64,000 bases of DNA from Alteromonas sp. KUL106. GTDB taxonomy: Bacteria > Pseudomonadota > Gammaproteobacteria > Enterobacterales > Alteromonadaceae. Shown here one piece after another: positions 26,431 through 33,985 of the stretch (its first letter is position 1; the number at the start of each line of letters is the position of its first letter). The notes under the pieces are model-generated. The model was not told the origin of the DNA. It saw only the letters and a list, made by a program, of their open reading frames with translations, and ran no database searches. The stretch spans positions 44,118-108,117 of the forward strand of contig NZ_BLIG01000028.1 of the NCBI RefSeq assembly GCF_009811415.1, in the 5' to 3' direction. The position numbers and the translations under genes were made by a program.

Positions 26431-27828
26431 CTACTTTAGTTGCATTTTTCGAGGTGGGGACGGTTTAAGTGCTAGAGGCATCGTTTTATTCAACCACTCT
26501 TTCTCATTTCTGTATAACCAATAAAAAGCATTTGGACAGGCATTTCGAATATCTTGTTTTATTGCTTGGGGATTAGCCTCTACAGATCTTAATATTTGCA
26601 GCTTATACCTTCTCCTTTTTGACTCATATTTCATTCTTTTTCTTCTTGTAACCAACTCAGGAACAGATGAAATCACCTGCTCGACACTGCCTGTTGATAT
26701 GCATAGATGTTCTGCAATACATTTCCTGTGAAAGCCTCTTGCAGCAAACATTAAAATTATCGCTCGATATTCAGGAGTCACTTTCTTAGGTCTGCTTTCT
26801 AGCTCTATGTTTCTTTTGTATGCTAATCCTCTTAAGTAACATCTGCTTTTACCCGTTATTTTACTAATTTCAGAAAGTGACAGCCCTTTATTAAGAAGTT
26901 TTACGCACTTTTCTTCAATGTTCTCTTCAGCGATTGATTTCGCTTCATTTCTAACTTTAATAACTGGTTCACTATGCACTATCACTCTGCTTAATAAAAA
27001 TTCGAGTAGGAGATATTTTATTGGGTGCTGACTAACACCACCTTTCAACAGGAAAAAGAGATACCTGACCTCCATCGGAGAACTTATCAGCAAGCTTGCT
27101 GATGTGTTATTTAAGCATTGACTAAATAGGTGGAGATCTTTGCACAATCTGCCTGTTTGGAAACGGCTATTTCCTAGCCCATAACCGCTGTGACGAATTC
27201 GCTCTTTGAGACTTTCTATAGAATAAGATTCTGTCGAAAGTATTCTAGCGAAGTATGTCTTAACGTATCCAGCAAACTCACTACTTTCATAACTACTAAC
27301 CTCAGATTTTTGGCTAGGGTCGGGTAGAAAATAAGCAGGAAAGGTTCGGTTTTCAGAACAATTAACTTTAATAAGATTCAAAGAATGATGTGGGCATGTA
27401 TCTATACCAGGAATTTGGTGGAACAAGTGCCAATAAGAAACCCCATGATTTTGGATGTCCTCTTTTGCACAATCAGGGCAATATTTGATTAAAGGAGGTT
27501 CGTTATTTTTAAAATTAGACAGCTGACATGCCCTGAATGCTGCCGCAGCATCGTCCTGCAATAATTTTGAAAATATCTGTTTCTTATATTTTGGAAGGAA
27601 AAATGCAAAAAAATGTCCAAGAGTTTGGTTTTTCAATATTGAGTTCACATCTTCTTTAGCTAATTCCGCTACACGGTTTGCACCGATGGTGAGAAAAGGG
27701 TGAATACTAACTCGTTTCCTCCCAAAAAAGTTAATTGCAAGGGTTTCTGGATTAAGACCAGTAAGCATCTGATACCGAATTAAACGGCTATATAAAGTTT
27801 CATCCGGCAACGCACTTGGGAATCCCAT
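26431..27828 (-). CDS. tnsD: TnsD/TniQ-family target-selection protein (long form)
   Basis: 465 residues opening with the TniQ pattern (SALPDETLYSRLIRYQMLTG). Zinc ligands follow (KYCPDCAKED, then DTCPHHSLNL). Two helix-turn-helix-like segments lie in the C-terminal half (LSEISKITGKSRCYLRGLAY and CIAEHLCISTGSVEQVISS). TnsD proteins recognise a conserved chromosomal gene end. The element sits at the 3' end of yhiN, so this protein probably recognises that sequence. It is the last of the tnsABC-tniQ operon, 13 bp after tnsC. Confidence 0.88.
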   Translation of the reverse strand: MGFPSALPDETLYSRLIRYQMLTGLNPETLAINFFGRKRVSIHPFLTIGANRVAELAKEDVNSILKNQTLGHFFAFFLPKYKKQIFSKLLQDDAAAAFRACQLSNFKNNEPPLIKYCPDCAKEDIQNHGVSYWHLFHQIPGIDTCPHHSLNLIKVNCSENRTFPAYFLPDPSQKSEVSSYESSEFAGYVKTYFARILSTESYSIESLKERIRHSGYGLGNSRFQTGRLCKDLHLFSQCLNNTSASLLISSPMEVRYLFFLLKGGVSQHPIKYLLLEFLLSRVIVHSEPVIKVRNEAKSIAEENIEEKCVKLLNKGLSLSEISKITGKSRCYLRGLAYKRNIELESRPKKVTPEYRAIILMFAARGFHRKCIAEHLCISTGSVEQVISSVPELVTRRKRMKYESKRRRYKLQILRSVEANPQAIKQDIRNACPNAFYWLYRNEKEWLNKTMPLALKPSPPRKMQLK

Positions 27829-27841
27829 CTGGGCGCTATTT

Positions 27842-29272
27842 TCACTTGAAGTGATCTAAAGGGTCAGTACACAAGATGTTCTTGAGCTTCAGGATAGCAA
27901 ATGGATCATCTTCACCCTCTACATCCCTTAACAGACTTGGATATTCTATCAAGCTAAGGACATCAATTTCGTTCATAGCATGTCTAATTTGAAGCTCAAA
28001 CTCGCGATGCTGAGGCCTCGTTACATCGCGTATAGCATTTGGCTTAATACTATTTTCCGAAAAAGCCGTCGCCTTACCATGTAAGTGCTGTCTTTTATTA
28101 CGCCTTGGTAATTGATTCTCTATTTTTAAATTACGTATTTCTTCTGTCTGTGATGACAGACCACAGGCTTTACGGTAAGCCTGTTCTAAAACAGCAACAT
28201 TTATAGTTTCATCACCAGTGCCGATAACAAGCTGTTGAGCATTGCGGTATGTCCTGGACGCCATATCAACGTTACCTGCCGACAATTCGTGTAGCTTATC
28301 ATTTAGATCCTCTGTTAACTCAGTAGTAACATTCGTCCAATGCAAATCCCACAATTCTTCAACAAAACACTCCCATGCATGACTATTACGCTCAAGAGGT
28401 TCCATAACAAAAAAACCGCCACTTTCAGCTCTCCGAGCGGCCTTTAAAGTTTTAGACAGTGTTTCGTCAAATGGTGGGTTTGCACAGAAAAGGAGAGCAA
28501 TTCCTAACTTGTTAACTAGGCTATGAAGAAAATTTAATAGGTTATTTTCCCCTCCCGTACGATTAAAAACTAACCGCTGCATTTCATCAATGACCAAAAT
28601 CCCTAGAAAATTTACTTTAATTTTCTGCTCTATCTGCCTCATTAGTTTCCCAATGGTACTTTCGGGCTTGGTTTTAGCTCCCCCTAAAGCCAGGTCAATT
28701 GACAGTAGTATCTCTTCACAAAGATCTCTTACGCTTGAGTTGTTTGGACAATCTACTTTCAACCAAACAATTTGCGTTTTGTGTTCCAGCTCGGTGCCAT
28801 GATAAGAATCATGTTGAATTACACTCGGAAAGTAGTTTAAAACCTGTTCAAGAAGACTACTTTTTCCTACACCACTTTCACCAATAAGAGTAATTCCGTC
28901 ACCTTTTGGTTCAAACCAACCTGTTTTAGGTTTTATATTTGGACGAGAATCAACTGGGTAATGCAAAAATTGCGAGGTTGTTGGGGTGAACGGATTTTTT
29001 GCAGAATAATTAGCCTTAATCGCAGTTTCGATAGCCCTAAAACAATCAAAATATAGAGGCAATGGCTGTCTTAGTGTTTTTAACCGCTGGGTATATTCTT
29101 CTCTTACTAACGGGTCTTCATGTCTTCTGATTTCCTTGTCTAGTGGTGGATAATATTGAAGCTTATCCATTATTTCACGTTGTTGCATTTTAGGAGGGAG
29201 TGCTTCTATTAGCGGGTTGCCTTTGTGCTCAGGTAGTATCGCTTCGTTGTACACCGCTTTTTCAGTTCTCAT
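27842..29272 (-). CDS. tnsC: TnsC-type AAA+ transposition regulator
   Basis: A AAA+ ATPase of 476 residues. Walker A is GITLIGESGVGKSSLL and Walker B is GILVIDEMQRLV, followed by sensor-type LLFCANPPFDETL. TnsC couples the target-site protein to the TnsAB transposase and mediates target immunity. It starts at ATG, 3 bp after tnsB, in the conserved core order. Confidence 0.93.
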   Translation of the reverse strand: MRTEKAVYNEAILPEHKGNPLIEALPPKMQQREIMDKLQYYPPLDKEIRRHEDPLVREEYTQRLKTLRQPLPLYFDCFRAIETAIKANYSAKNPFTPTTSQFLHYPVDSRPNIKPKTGWFEPKGDGITLIGESGVGKSSLLEQVLNYFPSVIQHDSYHGTELEHKTQIVWLKVDCPNNSSVRDLCEEILLSIDLALGGAKTKPESTIGKLMRQIEQKIKVNFLGILVIDEMQRLVFNRTGGENNLLNFLHSLVNKLGIALLFCANPPFDETLSKTLKAARRAESGGFFVMEPLERNSHAWECFVEELWDLHWTNVTTELTEDLNDKLHELSAGNVDMASRTYRNAQQLVIGTGDETINVAVLEQAYRKACGLSSQTEEIRNLKIENQLPRRNKRQHLHGKATAFSENSIKPNAIRDVTRPQHREFELQIRHAMNEIDVLSLIEYPSLLRDVEGEDDPFAILKLKNILCTDPLDHFK

Positions 29273-29275
29273 GTG

Positions 29276-31381
29276 TTAATCCTTCCTTCTTCGAGGAAGA
29301 TAATAAACATCGTTTGATTGACTAGAATGTTTGTTTTGACTATGGACTTCGTCGCTTTTGCTCAATTGGTTAGTGGTATTTAAGATTTCATCTTTCCTGT
29401 TTTGCTTCACTTGACTAGTCTTCTTAGCAAAGCTGGTACTAGATTGCTTGGCTCTGGATCTCACAGAAGCTATTAGTTCACTCTTCTTTTTGCCAGATTC
29501 TATGGATTGAACGTTTATCGGCTTTTTATTCTTTGAGGTTTTAATCCAATCTAAAACATATTCTGCTTCTACCATTGGACAATTCTTCAATAAGTTACTC
29601 TTATTCAACAATATACATTTCTCAAATTCGTCCTGTCCTGGGAGCTTCACGTATATATAGTTGGTGGTGTTTTCATTTATTCTCGCATCCAACTTTATCC
29701 GCCCTTGTGTTCTAGCAAATGCGGCAAATTCACCTGACTTTATAAGCTCGTTCGAATAATATAATCCATTATATTCAACTCCATCTCTCGTCAAGTACGC
29801 ATTAGCGCTAGGGTAGATCCTACCAATAACATCACTAACATCTGATATTTTCAGGGAGTGTTGAAAATTCTCAACATGGATTTTCCAATAATTAAGAGGA
29901 GTCGGTTCAAGATCGTTTTCAATCAGAAGGGAGCTTGCTCTACCTAAAGATTCGTACTGTTTATTATTCAATCTTAGTGCGGCCTCTATTAGGAGTTGCG
30001 TAAACTTCTTAAGTGTAAAGGCAGCATCTTTTCTAGGATCTTTGCTTCCTCGAACAACTTTCCCCCCCTTTGTCGACCCCAGTAGTTCATGTATTACTTC
30101 GCTATTCAACAGTCCAAATCGTCTTTCAACATAAGCCTTAAAGTCTGGACGGTAAGGCGGTGAAAATTGCAGTTCCATCATCGGGACTAAGGATTCTTGA
30201 GGTTTGAGTCCAATCATCTCACCGTTATCACACATTAGTCTCTGAGGGACATGAAATGCAGGCCAATCGGAATCAATTATGTCAACATTATATTCTTTGC
30301 AATAATCGCTTTTAGGTAGAAGAGCACTTGCAAGAGCCTGTCTAGCTGCCCGCCAACTAGCGTAATATAAAGAGACGTGCAAACCTACAATCATTGCGCT
30401 GCCGCGATCAACCACTGAGTAGATCGTTGGCCTACCCAATATCTTATCTGTATTCAATTCTGACACGATATGGACATCTGCAACGGTTGCATCAATTTCG
30501 TAACAGTTTCCTGGAGAAGCCCATTTAAGCTTCGAACTGCCTAGAAGGGCACGCCTATTGAGTTCAAAGTCTCTTTTTGTTGTCGTGTTTATTATTAGTT
30601 CTTTCGCAAAGAACTTCTTTTTCCAATAATACAATTGTCGATAACTCGGAACTTTTGGCTCACTCCCCAGAGCATCAGCCCTTCGGATTTCCTCTGCATA
30701 ATATTCCCTGAGTAGCTGCTCATAAGTCTTTCTCAAATTTAAACCATCTGGCTTTAAGTGGTACTTTGACAAAGCACTTTTCATTTGTTTTTTGTCTATC
30801 GAAGTAAGGAGATAAATACCCGTATTTTGGGTCGCAAGTGTTCTGTTTTGTGGTGGGGCACCTATAGGTTTTTTATGAATATTCCTCTCAGAACCTACTA
30901 CACCGCAGTTTGAATATTTTGGTAGTAATGCGTTTTTATCTTGACCATATTGCCAATATGAATTTAACAGCTTTGCGATATAATTCCGGTCTTTACCAAC
31001 TAATCTCGCTTGTTGCGACAAGTCACTTATTCTCTTTTTCGTCGCATAATCGAAAAGAAATATCCTAGAGTCCACAAGCTTCTTTATCAGCTTAAAGTTT
31101 TTATCCCTAAGGTCTTTGTACTTTTTTTTAATCTCGGACTCTGCCAAGCGAATATAGGATGGCAAATCATACTTCCCTTTATATGCTCTACCTTCCTTAA
31201 GTTCAGCTTCGAAGCTCGAAATACTTACTGCAATTGGTCTGCGAACTTTGTTTGGGAAATCAAGCGGGAAGAGAATTAAACTGCTTTTGGGAAGAATATC
31301 TAATACTCGATACAGACCTGTTGAGACTAAACCACGCTCGTCTGCATTAATGTAAAAGACGTCGTTCTTATAAATTTCCAA
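29276..31381 (-). CDS. tnsB: TnsB DDE transposase
   Basis: 701 residues with an RNase H-fold integrase core. The acidic triad is visible as CYEIDATVADV, RLMCDNGEMIG and the Glu in KAYVERRFG. TnsB binds the repeated end sites and cuts and joins the 3' ends. The start is TTG inside the last codons of tnsA, preceded by GGGGGAG at seven bases; the overlap with tnsA is 14 bp, implying coupled translation. The C-terminal tail is Lys/Ser-rich, as expected for the TnsC-contact region. Confidence 0.94.
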   Translation of the reverse strand: MEIYKNDVFYINADERGLVSTGLYRVLDILPKSSLILFPLDFPNKVRRPIAVSISSFEAELKEGRAYKGKYDLPSYIRLAESEIKKKYKDLRDKNFKLIKKLVDSRIFLFDYATKKRISDLSQQARLVGKDRNYIAKLLNSYWQYGQDKNALLPKYSNCGVVGSERNIHKKPIGAPPQNRTLATQNTGIYLLTSIDKKQMKSALSKYHLKPDGLNLRKTYEQLLREYYAEEIRRADALGSEPKVPSYRQLYYWKKKFFAKELIINTTTKRDFELNRRALLGSSKLKWASPGNCYEIDATVADVHIVSELNTDKILGRPTIYSVVDRGSAMIVGLHVSLYYASWRAARQALASALLPKSDYCKEYNVDIIDSDWPAFHVPQRLMCDNGEMIGLKPQESLVPMMELQFSPPYRPDFKAYVERRFGLLNSEVIHELLGSTKGGKVVRGSKDPRKDAAFTLKKFTQLLIEAALRLNNKQYESLGRASSLLIENDLEPTPLNYWKIHVENFQHSLKISDVSDVIGRIYPSANAYLTRDGVEYNGLYYSNELIKSGEFAAFARTQGRIKLDARINENTTNYIYVKLPGQDEFEKCILLNKSNLLKNCPMVEAEYVLDWIKTSKNKKPINVQSIESGKKKSELIASVRSRAKQSSTSFAKKTSQVKQNRKDEILNTTNQLSKSDEVHSQNKHSSQSNDVYYLPRRRKD

Positions 31382-32192
31382 CTTTAAGCTCCCCCAAAAA
31401 GTCCCGCTTTTCCAAAATTTGAATAATTTTAGATTTATCGATTGGTGAGGACATTTCTACAATCAAGCGCTTTGTGCCGATCAGGTATCTAAGAACTTCA
31501 TATCCTTTTTCCAACGATACATTCAATTCATCACTAATATGTTCCAGCAAATCATGAACTTTGTTGACTCCCAAGCGAATACTACTAATAGAATAGTCAT
31601 CAACTAATTCCTGAAGACCTGCGGAAGGGTAGCGAACAAGTTGGCTCGCCCAGCTAATATTCTGAGCCTGACTCTCAGTCAACGAACTATTCCTGAAAAT
31701 TTGGAATTTAACTCCGATCAAGTTCCAGAAAATTCTTTCTATCTCTAGCTTTTCAAGAGTTCTTTTACTTAAGCGTTCGTCCTTTGATTTAACCGATATT
31801 GCCTCAAAGTTCTTTTTTCCTCCTTCTAATCGGGTAACCAAAAAATCTGTCGTCATTACTACAGGTTCTTTCGAAGAGGGATGTTTCGGATGAGGAATAT
31901 CTAGAGACTTGGATATCTGTAATGTTAAATTTATTGGAAGAAGGGGGAATTGCTCTCGAATATCAACTACTGAGTCAGAATACTCAGCTAAGTAGAAAAA
32001 TTCAGTTTCAGATGCTGAAAGTAGATGATGTAATCGATTTGTTTTGAGTCCTTTTATCTTACTGCGAACCCCACTGGAAGGTACGTCCTGACTTCTTAAC
32101 CAAGGAATGTAGGATTCACCGTCTCCCAGCCCATACCCTGATTTCAATGCCCGATTGAAATCAGCAAAACTTTGTAATTTCCTCTTCGCCAA
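31368..32192 (-). CDS. tnsA: TnsA endonuclease
   Basis: 274 residues with a PD-(D/E)xK-like nuclease core: Glu in LSASETEFFYL near residue 62-64, Asp in VMTTDFLVT near 115, and Lys in FEAISVKSKDE near 134. TnsA cuts the 5' strands so that Tn7 moves by cut-and-paste, and its presence argues for non-replicative movement. TTG is used as start; an overlapping ATG is out of frame. It is the first core gene, next to the right end. Confidence 0.92.
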   Translation of the reverse strand: MAKRKLQSFADFNRALKSGYGLGDGESYIPWLRSQDVPSSGVRSKIKGLKTNRLHHLLSASETEFFYLAEYSDSVVDIREQFPLLPINLTLQISKSLDIPHPKHPSSKEPVVMTTDFLVTRLEGGKKNFEAISVKSKDERLSKRTLEKLEIERIFWNLIGVKFQIFRNSSLTESQAQNISWASQLVRYPSAGLQELVDDYSISSIRLGVNKVHDLLEHISDELNVSLEKGYEVLRYLIGTKRLIVEMSSPIDKSKIIQILEKRDFLGELKVGNL

Positions 32193-32243
32193 AATACATA
32201 TCCGTTTCCCTTACTTAGTTTAAGCATAGTCGACTTTTAGTAA

Positions 32244-32312
32244 CGGTCAAACTTATTTGTAAAATAATTGTATTGCGGTCAAACTCAATTGTCTACGGTC
32301 AAACTTAATTGT
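32244..32312 (-). repeat. TnsB-type binding sites, right end (three copies)
   Basis: Three inverse copies of the 17-bp site lie at 32244-32260 (CGGTCAAACTTATTTGT), 32276-32292 (CGGTCAAACTCAATTGT) and 32296-32312 (CGGTCAAACTTAATTGT). Start-to-start spacings are 32 and 20 bp, denser than the left end, as in Tn7. Confidence 0.88.
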
Positions 32313-32321
32313 AATTACACA
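32294..32321 (-). repeat. Right terminal inverted repeat of the Tn7-like element
   Basis: 28 bp ending GTAATTACACA. Inverted, it matches the left terminal 28 bp at 26 positions. Confidence 0.92.
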
Positions 32322-32326
32322 CTTTT
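32322..32326. repeat. Target-site duplication, right copy (CTTTT)
   Basis: Matches 12274-12278. Its last base is also the last base of the yhiN stop codon on the minus strand, so the insertion leaves yhiN intact. Confidence 0.9.
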
Positions 32327-33507
32327 TAAACTACCTGCCCTGCTGCCCAGCCGCTGCTCCACGCCCATTGGAAATTAAAGCCGCCTAGCCAACCGGTAAC
32401 GTCAACCACTTCGCCAATGAAGTAAAGGCCTTCGACGTTTTTTGCCATCATGGTCTTTGATGAGAGCTCATTGGTATCTACACCGCCTATGGTAACCTCC
32501 GCCGTGCGATAGCCTTCAGTGCCGTTGGGTTTCACCTGCCAATTCTCCAGCGTGTCTGCGATCGCATCGCACTCACTGTGGGTAAGCTGTTTCACCGGCA
32601 CGTTGCGCCAATTATGATACTCAATAAAACTTTGCACCATTCGCTTGGGGAATACTTTATTTAAACAGGTAGCCAACAATGCATCGGGGGTTTCAGTACG
32701 TGCGGTTTGTATAAGCGCCGTGGCGTCGTCATTGGGCAGCGTATTAATACTTAAGCTGTCACCCGCCTCCCAATAGCTGGAAATTTGAAGCATGGCGGGG
32801 CCACTTAAACCACGGTGAGTAAAAAGCATGGCTTCCTTAAAGGTGGTGTCGTTACAGCTAGCATAAACATCGACCGCTATTCCACTAAGTTCAGCCAGTG
32901 TGGCTTTATCTTTATCGTGCAAGGTAAACGGCACCAGAGCAGCGCGAGTCGGCAACACGTTTAGGCCAAATTGCTCGGCAATTTTGTAGCCAAATGGCGT
33001 GGCGCCGAGTTTTGGCATGCTCAACCCACCCGTAGCAATAACGAGCGACTCACACTGATAATCGCCATTAGAAGTTGTAAGTAAATACCCACTTTCGGTT
33101 TTCTTGACGTCTAAAATATCGCAGCGAGTAGTAATGGTAACACCGGCTTTGTTGCATTCATTAAGCAATAAATCGACGATATCTTTCGCGCTGTCGTCGC
33201 AGAATAATTGGCCCAAAGTTTTTTCATGATAGGCAATACCATGCTCGGCAACCAAACCAATAAAGTCCCACTGGGTATAGCGGCTTAATGCAGACTTACA
33301 AAAGTGAGGGTTTTGCGATAGGAAATTGGCGGGTTCTGCATACATATTGGTGAAATTACACCGTCCACCGCCTGACATAAGAATTTTCCGGCCCACTTTT
33401 TTAGCGTGATCGAGCACTTCTACGCTGCGTCCGCGCGCTCCCGCTTGTGCCGCACAAAAAAGTCCTGCAGCCCCAGCACCGATAACAACAACATCGCGCT
33501 TAATCAC
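32326..33507 (-). CDS. yhiN: YhiN/HI0933-family FAD-dependent oxidoreductase; transposon attachment gene
   Basis: 393 residues with an N-terminal FAD-binding Rossmann fold (VVVIGAGAAGLFCAAQAG), the family motif KILMSGGGRCNFTN and the conserved end GGFNFQWAWSSGWAAGQVV. The reaction is not established for most members. The right end of the Tn7-like element sits at its stop codon, so the well-conserved 3' coding sequence is the likely TniQ recognition site. GTG start, AAGG upstream. The gene appears undamaged. Confidence 0.9.
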   Translation of the reverse strand: MIKRDVVVIGAGAAGLFCAAQAGARGRSVEVLDHAKKVGRKILMSGGGRCNFTNMYAEPANFLSQNPHFCKSALSRYTQWDFIGLVAEHGIAYHEKTLGQLFCDDSAKDIVDLLLNECNKAGVTITTRCDILDVKKTESGYLLTTSNGDYQCESLVIATGGLSMPKLGATPFGYKIAEQFGLNVLPTRAALVPFTLHDKDKATLAELSGIAVDVYASCNDTTFKEAMLFTHRGLSGPAMLQISSYWEAGDSLSINTLPNDDATALIQTARTETPDALLATCLNKVFPKRMVQSFIEYHNWRNVPVKQLTHSECDAIADTLENWQVKPNGTEGYRTAEVTIGGVDTNELSSKTMMAKNVEGLYFIGEVVDVTGWLGGFNFQWAWSSGWAAGQVV

Positions 33508-33750
33508 TCTATATTTACCTTACATCACGCTAAAAAAACGCGCGCAAATTGCCGCGCGGATTAAGAACTCGGAATTATACGTAATAAACCCTACTGCACA
33601 ATGCAAAGCCTTGGCTCAGGGCAAATTTAATCTAGGCCGTGTTGAAAGTAGCAGCATTAAAACAACACTGTGCTTTGTGTTTTAAAGTTTAGTTCTTAAT
33701 TGATTTAAATTCGGTTACTATTAAACCAATCACCATACGAAGGATCTTTC

Positions 33751-33969
33751 ATGGCCATAAAGTCTAATTTGAGCAGTGTAGACCGTTACTTACGAGGTGC
33801 TATCGGTATAAGCGTCACAGCGTTCGCGATTTTTAACGGTGGCATTATCGAAGACGTTTTCATTGAAGTTTTATTAGGGATCTTTGGATGTCTAAACCTT
33901 ATTTCGCTCTTTACGGGATGGTGCCCGGTATATCAGGTCGCTGGAATAAGTACGAAGGAAAAGGCCTAG
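33751..33969 (+). CDS. DUF2892 (YgaP-like) membrane protein
   Basis: 72 residues: a short polar start (MAIKSNLSSVDRYLRGAIG), two hydrophobic helices and the GWCPVYQVAGIST end typical of DUF2892 proteins, which often accompany rhodanese domains. ATG with AGGA upstream. It lies just before the GGDEF/EAL gene and may be co-transcribed with it. Confidence 0.82.
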   Translation: MAIKSNLSSVDRYLRGAIGISVTAFAIFNGGIIEDVFIEVLLGIFGCLNLISLFTGWCPVYQVAGISTKEKA

Positions 33970-33985
33970 AATTGAGTAAGGCTTA

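Larger units (their letters stand above)
12279..32321. mobile_element. Complete Tn7-like transposon, 20,043 bp, at the 3' end of yhiN
   Basis: Boundaries rest on three independent signs. The 28-bp ends at 12279-12306 and 32294-32321 are inverted copies with 26/28 identity, beginning TGTG and ending CACA. Both are flanked by CTTTT. Repeats of ACAATTAAGTTTGACCG lie inside both ends. The core genes tnsA, tnsB, tnsC and a TnsD/TniQ gene (32,192 down to 26,431) read inward from the right end, as in Tn7, and that end abuts the stop codon of a yhiN-type gene. Published surveys of Tn7-like elements list yhiN among attachment genes (recalled, not checked here). The cargo is a type I restriction system with an extra ATPase, a membrane protein / MBL-fold / second-TniQ operon and tiny left-arm genes. 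No TnsE and no cas gene is seen. All core genes look intact, so it is probably mobile. Confidence 0.95.

Noticed and set aside
12279..32321. CRISPR array or cas genes in the Tn7-like element
   Set aside because: I looked because two TniQ proteins are typical of some CRISPR-associated Tn7 elements. No regularly spaced repeats and no Cas-like protein were found.
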